NCBI GenBank assembly: GCA_937896505.1
Contig: CALBNP010000033.1
Location: forward strand, 1-6,702
Direction: 5' to 3'
Length of the DNA: 6,702 nt
From: an uncultured Bacteroidales bacterium
GTDB lineage: Bacteria > Bacteroidota > Bacteroidia > Bacteroidales > F082
Shown here: piece after piece, positions 1-5,997 of the stretch
Layout of the letters: each line of letters opens with the position of its first letter
Position numbering within the stretch: position 1 is the first letter of the stretch
The notes under the pieces: model-generated
Database searches by the model: none
What the model was told of the DNA's origin: nothing
The model's input: the letters and a program-made list of their open reading frames with translations, nothing else
Program-made: the position numbers and the translations under genes

Positions 1-318
1 GGCTGGTGGGGCGACACGCCTGGCTACAAGCAGCATTTCGAGTTCTCGAAACTGCGCGCCATCGAAAACCGTCGTTGTGTGGCTCGCTCAGCCAACACGG
101 GTCGTTCGGGGTTCTTCAACCAGCGTGGCGATGTGCTACAGCAAACCGCCTATTGGCAACCCGATGCCATTCGCGAAACGCTGAAAGCCAATACCGAAGT
201 CACCTTCTATGCCAAACATGGTGATTATCTGAGCCATATTGCACTATACATCACCATATTGTTGGCAATCGCATTAGGCACAAAACTGATTGTTGACACC
301 ATCAAGAAGAAAATGTGA
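1..318 (+). CDS. lnt: Apolipoprotein N-acyltransferase, C-terminal part (5' end outside window)
   Basis: Open from base 1 in frame 1 to the TGA at 316-318, giving the last 105 residues. Lnt is an inner-membrane enzyme that adds the third acyl chain to the N-terminal cysteine of lipoproteins, using phospholipid as donor. Seen here: GWWGDTPGYKQH, then LRAIENRRCVARSANTGRSGFFNQRGD, which is the end of the carbon-nitrogen hydrolase (nitrilase-fold) domain typical of Lnt. TFYAKHGDYL follows, then a hydrophobic segment (about residues 78-95) that fits the last transmembrane helix, and a lysine-rich tail. The catalytic Glu-Lys-Cys triad and the N-terminal membrane helices lie upstream, outside the window, so activity cannot be judged. 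dus follows after one base, which suggests co-transcription. The family call is firm because the WWGDTPG and ARSANTG blocks are characteristic. Confidence 0.93.
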   Translation, partial: GWWGDTPGYKQHFEFSKLRAIENRRCVARSANTGRSGFFNQRGDVLQQTAYWQPDAIRETLKANTEVTFYAKHGDYLSHIALYITILLAIALGTKLIVDTIKKKM

Positions 319-319
319 G

Positions 320-1285
320 ATGCTGAGTCTGGGACCATTTCAAGGCATCACCGATGCGCCTTTCCGTAATGTCTTCAAGCAACATTTTGGTGGCATCGAC
401 AAGTTCTATACCCCCTTTTTCACTGGCATTCAGAAAGACCATGCCAAGAACTTGCAAGTAGAAGAAATCGACCCGCGATGCAACGACGTAGAGCATCTGA
501 CTCCACAGATTTTGAGCACCGACGCTGAGGAGATTCTACGTTTTGCCACACAATGCAAACAATTAGGCTACCAGGAAATCAACCTAAATATGGGCTGTCC
601 GTTTCCGCGTGTCGCCAACAAGAAACGTGGCAGCGGATTCCTTCCCTATCCCGAAAGAGTCGATGAAGTGTTTTCTATCATTTTTGAGAGAATCGATGTC
701 AAATTCAGTGTCAAATGTCGTTTAGGCTATTTCTCACCTGATGAAATCTATCCTATCATCGAGGTTTTCAACAAATATCCGCTCAGCGAATTAATCATCC
801 ATCCACGTATCGGCAAGCAACTCTACAAAGGAGAAGCCGACGTTGAGCGATTCAAGGCATTGATTCCCAACATAAAAGCTCCGTTGGTTTATAATGGCGA
901 CATTGTCTCGGTGGAGAGTTTCCAGCGCATCAGTTCGATGGTGCAACCTGTTGGCGACTTTATGCTCGGGCGTGGACTTTTGTCGAACCCATTTTTGGCA
1001 GAAGACATCAAAGGCTTTGAACCCGAGTCTGTCGAGAAGCGCAAGCAACGACTGCATGACTACGTCCTCGACCTATATGAAGAGCGTCTGCTTCATGCTG
1101 GCGGCAGTCCGAAAGTGTTAGGCCGAATGAAAGAGTTGTGGTCGTATATGAAGGATTCCTTCGACGAATCGCAAGACATCTGGCGCAAGATAAAGAAAAT
1201 CAATGCGCTGAAAGAATACGAAGAAGCCGTGGAAGATGTTTTCCGATTTGCTACGCTCACGAACAGTTTTCACACTAATTCATAG
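320..1285 (+). CDS. dus: tRNA-dihydrouridine synthase (Dus family, DusC-like C-terminus)
   Basis: Encodes 321 residues; the family reduces uridine to dihydrouridine in tRNA D-loops with FMN and NADPH. The start is the ATG at 320, one base after the lnt stop; an in-frame TTG at 290 is rejected because it lies inside lnt. The TIM-barrel domain starts at GPFQGITDAPFRN (residues 5-17), where most relatives have APM(A/E)G. NLNMGCP carries the expected catalytic Cys93. VKCRLG (131-136), HPR (161-163), NGD (192-194) and MLGRGLLSNP (215-224) match the substrate and FMN-phosphate binding elements. The C-terminal helical domain (about 240-315), with KELWSYMKDSFDES, resembles E. coli DusC (from memory). 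The exact uridine modified cannot be told from sequence. The last codons overlap the convergent ATPase gene by six bases. It is probably transcribed from an lnt promoter upstream of the window. Confidence 0.93.
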   Translation: MLSLGPFQGITDAPFRNVFKQHFGGIDKFYTPFFTGIQKDHAKNLQVEEIDPRCNDVEHLTPQILSTDAEEILRFATQCKQLGYQEINLNMGCPFPRVANKKRGSGFLPYPERVDEVFSIIFERIDVKFSVKCRLGYFSPDEIYPIIEVFNKYPLSELIIHPRIGKQLYKGEADVERFKALIPNIKAPLVYNGDIVSVESFQRISSMVQPVGDFMLGRGLLSNPFLAEDIKGFEPESVEKRKQRLHDYVLDLYEERLLHAGGSPKVLGRMKELWSYMKDSFDESQDIWRKIKKINALKEYEEAVEDVFRFATLTNSFHTNS

Positions 1286-2713
1286 GAACAAATCATCTAG
1301 CACCACTTCAGATTGTACTCGGTTGCTATACATGTTCCTTTTGACGCCATATGTAGTAATCATTGTCAGCTGTAAGGCTTTCTTCGTCTTACTATCCTCA
1401 CGAAAAGTTTCTATCTTGTTGCGCAAGACAGCATCATAATCCTTATCGATGGAAAACTCATTGATGGAGAACTTCATCTCGCATAGGTTTATAATTCTAT
1501 CGCGTCGGTCAATAATCAAATCAATTTGTGCCCCTCGGGTTCTTTTTTCGCTTTTAGCTAATTTATGGAACCATGACGACACATTGCATTGGACAGCAGC
1601 AATACCCATGGCTCGCTTCAGTTGCTCAAGATGATAGAGACACAGCTGCTCGAAGGTGTAACCTGCCCAAGAACGTCGAGATGGATCATCGATACTATTC
1701 GACCAATAATGCGGGTCACGTCCATAATTGTTTTTGACATAGGAAAAATAAAACATGCTGTAGAAATCTGTCAATTGGTAAATGGTGTCCTGCCTTTCTT
1801 TACCAAAATAGTTATATGGACGTATGAATTCATTATTTACCAAATTTTCGAGTATTACTTTCAAGTTTCCGTTATCATGCAGTTTAGTAGCTTCAATAAT
1901 CTCGTTACGTGTCAGTCCCATCCGTTTCTTGGAGAGAGCTTCCACCACTGCAATGTGATTCTGTGGCTGTTTGAAAAGCGTATCGTACAAATGATTGAAC
2001 TCATCCCAAAGCAACCCTTTTTCCCTGAAAAAGATATCATCAATGTTTTGGGCATAAGACAACTGAGGATTGAGTTGCTTCAAATAGAATGGAATTCCAC
2101 CCATTATCATGTAACATTCAGCGATATCGTAACGTGTCCAGACTATACCTTTTGAAAGCAGGTATTGCTCCGTTTCCCTTAGTGTGAACGGGCGTACAAA
2201 GATACGCAGACTACAACGATTGAAAAGACCACCTTGATTTGCAAGCAACTTGTCAGTCATCCATGAAGTAGCACTTCCACAAGCAATCAACAGAATATCG
2301 CTCTCAGCAGAAGCCCATCCATTCCAAAATTGCTCAAAAGCAGCTACGAAATCAGATTTCTCACTATCCAACCAAGGCATTTCATCTATAAAAACGACTT
2401 TTTTCCCATCACATCGTGTCTGTTTTAAAAGATTCTTAAGTTGGTCGAAAGCCTTAAACCAATTATCCGGAACATCGATTGGAAAGCCAAATTCCTCCAT
2501 CTGCATGGCAAAACGTTCAAGCTGAATGCTTTCAGGCTTGTCATAAACCCCAGTCAATTTAAATGCAAATCGATTGTCAAAGAACTGATTTACAAGAAAT
2601 GTCTTACCCACGCGCCAACGGCCATATACCACAACCAGTTCTGACTCACTTGAATGTAGAACTTGTTCCAAAAGTCCAAATTCATATTCCCTTCCAATGA
2701 TTTTCTGCTCCAT
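1280..2713 (-). CDS. Archaeal-type ATPase (ATPase_2) with C-terminal DUF234 / PD-(D/E)XK-like domain
   Basis: 477 residues, starting at the ATG at 2713; an in-frame TTG at 2746 is rejected because it overlaps the -7 box at 2744-2751. Domains in order: a P-loop ATPase with Walker A GRWRVGKT (31-38), Walker B VVFIDE (106-111), a sensor-like ACGSATS stretch (144-150) and GGLFNR (161-166), whose arginine could act in trans; a GGIPFYL block (205-211); a winged-helix-like stretch (about 257-313); and a C-terminal domain with GYTFEQ (351-356), D398 in QIDLIID and E412-x-K414, which fits a PD-(D/E)XK nuclease core. All key residues are present and the frame is intact. The family is common in archaea and Bacteroidota but has no established role; defence, mobile-element or regulatory functions are all guesses. 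The gene is AT-richer than its neighbours: hand counts of three 60-base rows gave 15-21 G+C, against 32-35 in sampled dus and clc rows, although one other ATPase row had 25. Confidence 0.88.
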   Translation of the reverse strand: MEQKIIGREYEFGLLEQVLHSSESELVVVYGRWRVGKTFLVNQFFDNRFAFKLTGVYDKPESIQLERFAMQMEEFGFPIDVPDNWFKAFDQLKNLLKQTRCDGKKVVFIDEMPWLDSEKSDFVAAFEQFWNGWASAESDILLIACGSATSWMTDKLLANQGGLFNRCSLRIFVRPFTLRETEQYLLSKGIVWTRYDIAECYMIMGGIPFYLKQLNPQLSYAQNIDDIFFREKGLLWDEFNHLYDTLFKQPQNHIAVVEALSKKRMGLTRNEIIEATKLHDNGNLKVILENLVNNEFIRPYNYFGKERQDTIYQLTDFYSMFYFSYVKNNYGRDPHYWSNSIDDPSRRSWAGYTFEQLCLYHLEQLKRAMGIAAVQCNVSSWFHKLAKSEKRTRGAQIDLIIDRRDRIINLCEMKFSINEFSIDKDYDAVLRNKIETFREDSKTKKALQLTMITTYGVKRNMYSNRVQSEVVLDDLFL

Positions 2714-2743
2714 ATTGCACAATCTTTTGTAATAAATTGAGCG

Positions 2744-2751
2744 CAAAGATA
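2744..2751 (-). promoter_or_regulatory. Bacteroidota -7 promoter box for the ATPase gene
   Basis: On the minus strand this reads TATCTTTG, an exact match to the Bacteroidota sigma-ABfr -7 consensus TAnnTTTG. It ends 30 bases before the ATG at 2713, leaving room for a leader of roughly 20-25 bases, AT-rich and without a Shine-Dalgarno sequence. No TTTG is found at the usual -33 distance (19-21 bases further upstream); that position is occupied by the first CGACAAA-type site (2769-2775), which suggests a promoter that needs, or is blocked by, a bound protein. Confidence 0.65.
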
Positions 2752-2768
2752 CTTCTATTTCTTCAAAT

Positions 2769-2862
2769 TTTGTCGTTTCCTACACTAAAAATATGATATT
2801 CCGACAAAATTATGCAATTAAATTTGTCGGAAACTTTATTGTAAAATGGACTTTCCGACAAA
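2769..2862. repeat. Four-site alternating inverted-repeat array (TTTGTCG / CGACAAA), operator-like
   Basis: Four copies of a 7-base core alternate in orientation: TTTGTCG at 2769-2775, CGACAAA at 2802-2808, TTTGTCG at 2823-2829 and CGACAAA at 2856-2862. Copies 2, 3 and 4 share the longer 10-base form TTCCGACAAA (or its complement). Centres lie at 2773, 2804, 2827 and 2858, so spacings are 31, 23 and 31 bases, and like-oriented copies are exactly 54 apart. Copies 2 and 3 form a perfect 10-base inverted repeat (2799-2808 with 2823-2832) around an AT-rich 14-base centre. The sequence between the cores is only weakly conserved, which argues for spaced protein-binding sites rather than a fresh duplication. 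The array lies directly upstream of the ATPase promoter. That it is an operator is inference. Confidence 0.7.
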
Positions 2863-2885
2863 TATGTTTTAGGATTACACCATGG

Positions 2886-2905
2886 AGACATGCCGTGGCA
2901 CGTCT
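2886..2905. repeat. Short palindrome (hairpin) directly after the xth stop codon
   Basis: Arms AGACATGCC (2886-2894) and GGCACGTCT (2897-2905) pair over 9 bases with one G-U wobble when read as minus-strand RNA, around a 2-base centre (in practice a 4-base loop). The palindrome abuts the xth stop codon (TAA, 2908-2906). No U-run follows on the minus strand, so it is not a standard intrinsic terminator. It resembles GC-rich AGACGTGCC-type palindromes that I recall as scattered repeats in Bacteroidota genomes; that resemblance is from memory. It may protect the xth mRNA 3' end or mark a REP-like element. Confidence 0.55.
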
Positions 2906-3667
2906 TTACAAGAGATCCAATACGATAGGGCAATGGTCGCTGTGCTTGACATCGGGCAAGATGTCAACCGACTTGATTTGGCTTTCAAGATTGTCAGTAA
3001 TCATGTGATAATCAATGCGCCAACCGAGGTTTTTCTCGCGGGCATTAGCACGATAGCTCCACCAACTGTAACGATTGGCTTCCTTCACCAAATGGCGGAA
3101 ACTGTCGATGTAGCCATCGCTCAAGAAATCACTCATCCATTGACGTTCTTCAGGCAAAAATCCAGACATAGTGACGTGCGCCTTCGGATTGTTGATATCG
3201 ATTTCCTCATGACAAATGTTGTAGTCGCCCGAAATCACCAACTGCGGACGTGTTTTCCGTAACTCGTTGACATAGTGACGGAAGAAGTCGAGCCACTGCA
3301 TCTTGAAATCCTGACGTTCGTCGCCCGAAGTGCCCGAAGGATGATACACGCTGACCACCGACAAGTCGCCAAAATCAGCACGCAAGAAACGGCCTTCGCT
3401 ATCGTAAAGCGGGTTATCCATTCCATAAACCACATTATCAGGCTCTTGCTTGCAAATCAAGCCCACGCCGCTATAGCCTTTCTTTTGGGCAGGAAACCAA
3501 AAATGATGATAGCCCATCATCTCAAAGTCCATCAACGGAATCTGGTCGGGAGTGGCTTTCAGTTCCTGGAAACAAAGCACATCGGGTTGGAAATCGCTGA
3601 TCCACTGCAGCAAGCCCTTGTTGATTGCCGCACGAATACCATTTACATTATAGCTGACTATTTTCAT
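2906..3667 (-). CDS. xth: Exodeoxyribonuclease III (AP endonuclease, Xth/ExoA family)
   Basis: 253 residues, starting at the ATG at 3667 (MKIVSYNVNGIR, the standard family N-terminus); an upstream in-frame GTG at 3721 is rejected because it adds a non-homologous leader lying within clc. The enzyme is a cytoplasmic, metal-dependent phosphodiesterase that cuts DNA 5' to abasic sites and trims 3' ends during base-excision repair. The single endonuclease/exonuclease/phosphatase domain carries every expected catalytic residue: N7 (NVNGIR), E35 (FQELK), Y108 (VYHPSG), D148 and N150 (SGDYNI), D219 (WRIDY), and D244-H245 (KHSDHCP). Length is normal for the family. It is transcribed away from clc, 33 bases from that start, and toward the ATPase gene. 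A hairpin follows its stop codon without a U-tract, so some read-through into the ATPase control region is possible. Confidence 0.96.
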   Translation of the reverse strand: MKIVSYNVNGIRAAINKGLLQWISDFQPDVLCFQELKATPDQIPLMDFEMMGYHHFWFPAQKKGYSGVGLICKQEPDNVVYGMDNPLYDSEGRFLRADFGDLSVVSVYHPSGTSGDERQDFKMQWLDFFRHYVNELRKTRPQLVISGDYNICHEEIDINNPKAHVTMSGFLPEERQWMSDFLSDGYIDSFRHLVKEANRYSWWSYRANAREKNLGWRIDYHMITDNLESQIKSVDILPDVKHSDHCPIVLDLL

Positions 3668-3700
3668 TTTTAGAGGAAATTTTCCGCGAAAATAAGAAAA
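3668..3700. promoter_or_regulatory. Divergent xth/clc intergenic region with weak promoter and palindrome
   Basis: Only 33 bases separate the two divergent start codons. On the minus strand TATTTTCG (3694-3687) matches the TAnnTTTG -7 consensus except for one base and could serve xth, 19 bases before its ATG; no clear -33 box accompanies it. GGAAATTTTCC (3675-3685) is a palindrome around a single central base and would fall in the xth leader. I see no convincing promoter for clc here; if its start is really further downstream, its promoter could overlap the region now read as its first codons. Confidence 0.3.
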
Positions 3701-5545
3701 ATGAAATTTCCGAGAGTTCACTTTGTTGAATTTCCTATTTTAGCGGCCTCAAAACGAGCCGATTTCGTGGTACGACAAAAAATAGACAAATGGGTTGACC
3801 AATTCAACGCATGGCGGAAGGAGCATCTTACCGACCGACGTTTCTTGCTGCTAATCAGCATTCCAACTGGTTTTCTGGCTGGCTTGGCCGCTGTCGTCAT
3901 CAAGAAACTGGCACATGGCATCCGCGATTTGGTGCTCAGCGTGCATTTTGAATATTCCGACCTTCTGTATTTCGTCTATCCCGCCATCGGCATCTTGCTC
4001 ACCATCCTTTTCTGTAAGTTCGTACTGAAGAAAAATGTCGGGCATGGCATTCCAGGAATCCTTTATGCCTTGGCAAAAAACAAAGGAAAAGTGGATAAGA
4101 GCAGCATGTGGTCATCAATCATAACAAGCTCGTTGACAGTAGGTTTCGGTGGTTCTGTCGGTTTGGAAGGTCCTTCGGTATCGACAGGTGCTTCCATCGG
4201 TTCCAACATCGGTCAGTTGCTCAAACTTGACTATCGACACATTGTTTTGCTCATTGGAATGGGTGGTGCGGCAGCGGTTGCCGCTATTTTCCAGGCACCA
4301 ATCACAGGCGTTGTGTTTGCCTTGGAAGTATTGATGATCGATTTGTCGCTCAATGCCCTTGTGCCTATCATCGTGTCGTCATTTACCGCCATCCTGACCT
4401 CATATCTGTTTCTGGGCCAGACCGTTGAATATCCAACGACCATTTCCGAAGGCTTTATTCCTGCCAATGCTATCTTCTACATCGGATTAGGCGTTTTTGC
4501 CGGATTGGTATCAGCTTATTTCCTGAGAGTGACTTTCAATGTCGAAAAACGATTCAAGCAAGTGGAATCGCCATGGAAACGGTTTTTTGTTGGCGCTACA
4601 CTTTTGGGTTTGCTTATCTACCTCTTTCCTGCGCTTTACGGCGAAGGCTATGAGGCCATCAACTCAGCCTTGCGTGGCGATTACAGCCCCATCTTCGGCA
4701 ACCCGTTCTTTGCGCGTTACAAAGGCATCGATTGGGTGGTGCTCTTGCTTTTTGCTGGCATCATCCTGCTGAAAGCCTTTGCCACAGCATTCACCTTTGG
4801 AGCAGGCGGCGTAGGTGGTACCTTCGCTCCAGCACTATTCCTTGGTGCTTTCTCTGGCTTGTTCTTCGCCTTGACAATGAACTATTTAGGCATCGCCAAT
4901 CTCGATCCTGCCAAATTTGCATTGGTGGGCATGAGCGGCTTGGTGGCAGGTATGCTTCACGCCCCGCTGACGGGTATCTTCCTCATCGCGGAAATCACGA
5001 ATGGCTATGCACTCATTGTCCCGCTGATGATTGTCTCGGCTTTGGCATACGCCGTCAACAGGCTGTTTTTCAGCTATTCAGTCTATACCAATTCGGTGGC
5101 TGAGCAAGGCGTTGAAGTGACGCACAACAAAGACAAGAGCATTCTTAACATGATGGTTGTCAACCAATTGATTGAAACAAATTTCAGCACTATTGACCCG
5201 AACTGCACTTTTGGCGACTTGCTTCCTTTGATTTCCTCATCAAAGCGCAACATCTTCCCTGTAGTTGACAAACATGGCAATTTTTGTGGTCACGTCCTTT
5301 TCGACGACATACGAGGCATCCTATTCGATTCGAGTTATTATGACAAGTCGATTCAGGACTTTGCCGTCTTGCCCAACTACACCATCAATCCCGAGGAACC
5401 TATGGCGAAAATCGTTATGAAATTCGAGGAATCGGGGAAATACAACATCCCAGTCATTAAGAACGGGAAATATTTGGGCTATATGTCGCGCGCCAATGTA
5501 TTCTCGGCCTACCGCAATATGCTGAGTGAGATTTCGGAAGATTGA
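3701..5545 (+). CDS. CLC-family chloride channel/transporter with C-terminal CBS pair
   Basis: 614 residues, predicted inner-membrane anion transporter or channel. A charged N-terminal stretch (about 1-46) precedes the CLC membrane domain (about 47-460), followed by two CBS repeats (about 487-542 and 550-605), which in other proteins bind adenine nucleotides. The CLC signatures are in order: GHGIP (114-118, replacing the usual GSGIP), GLEGP (154-158) with gating glutamate E156, FALEVL (206-211) where valine V210 sits at the internal proton-glutamate position of E. coli ClcA, GTFAP (373-377), and NGY with Y436, the central anion-coordinating tyrosine. Fluoride-type CLC signatures are not seen. 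The ATG at 3701 gives the longest product; a GTG at 3767 is a possible alternative, since residues 1-22 look unlike usual CLC N-termini. The TGA stop abuts the convergent tadA stop with no gap. Confidence 0.93.
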   Translation: MKFPRVHFVEFPILAASKRADFVVRQKIDKWVDQFNAWRKEHLTDRRFLLLISIPTGFLAGLAAVVIKKLAHGIRDLVLSVHFEYSDLLYFVYPAIGILLTILFCKFVLKKNVGHGIPGILYALAKNKGKVDKSSMWSSIITSSLTVGFGGSVGLEGPSVSTGASIGSNIGQLLKLDYRHIVLLIGMGGAAAVAAIFQAPITGVVFALEVLMIDLSLNALVPIIVSSFTAILTSYLFLGQTVEYPTTISEGFIPANAIFYIGLGVFAGLVSAYFLRVTFNVEKRFKQVESPWKRFFVGATLLGLLIYLFPALYGEGYEAINSALRGDYSPIFGNPFFARYKGIDWVVLLLFAGIILLKAFATAFTFGAGGVGGTFAPALFLGAFSGLFFALTMNYLGIANLDPAKFALVGMSGLVAGMLHAPLTGIFLIAEITNGYALIVPLMIVSALAYAVNRLFFSYSVYTNSVAEQGVEVTHNKDKSILNMMVVNQLIETNFSTIDPNCTFGDLLPLISSSKRNIFPVVDKHGNFCGHVLFDDIRGILFDSSYYDKSIQDFAVLPNYTINPEEPMAKIVMKFEESGKYNIPVIKNGKYLGYMSRANVFSAYRNMLSEISED

Positions 5546-5989
5546 TTACCTTTTCTTCTTGAAAAAATCGGTCAGCAAGGCAAGACACTCATCTTTCATG
5601 AGGCCTGATTGGACTTTCGTCTTGGGATGAAGCATATTCCCGAAACGCGAAAACCCGTTTTTTGGGTCATCGGCGGCCCAAACGATTTTCCCGATATGCG
5701 AATGACAAAGTGCACCCGCACACATGGGACAAGGCTCCAATGTTACATATAACGTACACTCATCCAAATATTTAGCACCAAGTGAATTGGCTGCCGCCGT
5801 GATAGCCAACATTTCTGCATGAGCCGTCACATCATTCAGCATTTCGGTTTGGTTATGTGTGCGAGCCAGCACCTTGTTGTTGCACACGATGACCGCACCA
5901 ATCGGAATCTCATTGGCTTCTAAGGCTTTTTGGGCTTCCTGATAGGCCAATTTCATGAAATATTCGTCGGAAAAAACGCTCAGTGTCAT
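5546..5989 (-). CDS. tadA: tRNA-specific adenosine deaminase (A34 to I34)
   Basis: 147 residues from the ATG at 5989, eight bases after the yafV stop. An in-frame extension to 6082 is rejected because it lies within yafV. TadA is a zinc-dependent cytidine-deaminase-fold enzyme that converts the wobble adenosine of tRNA-Arg(ACG) to inosine. The zinc and catalytic residues are complete: H57-A-E59 (TAHAEM) and C87-P-M-C90 (EPCPMC), with N46 (THNQTE) as expected for TadA. The spacing equals that of E. coli TadA as I remember it. GEIPIGAV-type residues (NEIPIGAV, 26-33) and the LNDVTAHAEM block separate it from guanine deaminases, though a related deaminase cannot be fully excluded. It is probably co-transcribed with yafV. 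Its stop codon abuts the clc stop from the other strand. Confidence 0.93.
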   Translation of the reverse strand: MTLSVFSDEYFMKLAYQEAQKALEANEIPIGAVIVCNNKVLARTHNQTEMLNDVTAHAEMLAITAAANSLGAKYLDECTLYVTLEPCPMCAGALCHSHIGKIVWAADDPKNGFSRFGNMLHPKTKVQSGLMKDECLALLTDFFKKKR

Positions 5990-5997
5990 GGCTTTGC

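Noticed and set aside
1589..2155. A 188-codon open frame on the plus strand
   Set aside because: It is wholly antisense to the ATPase gene, whose domain motifs are intact on the minus strand; the plus-strand translation shows no recognisable domain.
1280..2862. Transposon ends: the CGACAAA repeats as terminal inverted repeats of an element carrying the ATPase
   Set aside because: All four copies are on the upstream side; no copy is found near the 3' end of the gene around 1280, and no target duplication is visible.
2769..2862. CRISPR array
   Set aside because: The repeats are about 10 bases, alternate in orientation and have unequal short spacers; there are no cas genes in the window.
2886..2905. 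Intrinsic terminator for xth
   Set aside because: The hairpin is good, but minus-strand sequence after it reads TCCATGGTG, with no U-run.
3275..3673. A 132-codon open frame on the plus strand
   Set aside because: It is antisense to xth, which has every catalytic residue of its family; the frame is a shadow.
4732..5103. A 123-codon open frame overlapping clc
   Set aside because: It lies in another frame inside the conserved CLC membrane domain and has a low-complexity, Trp/Arg/His-rich composition typical of an out-of-frame reading.
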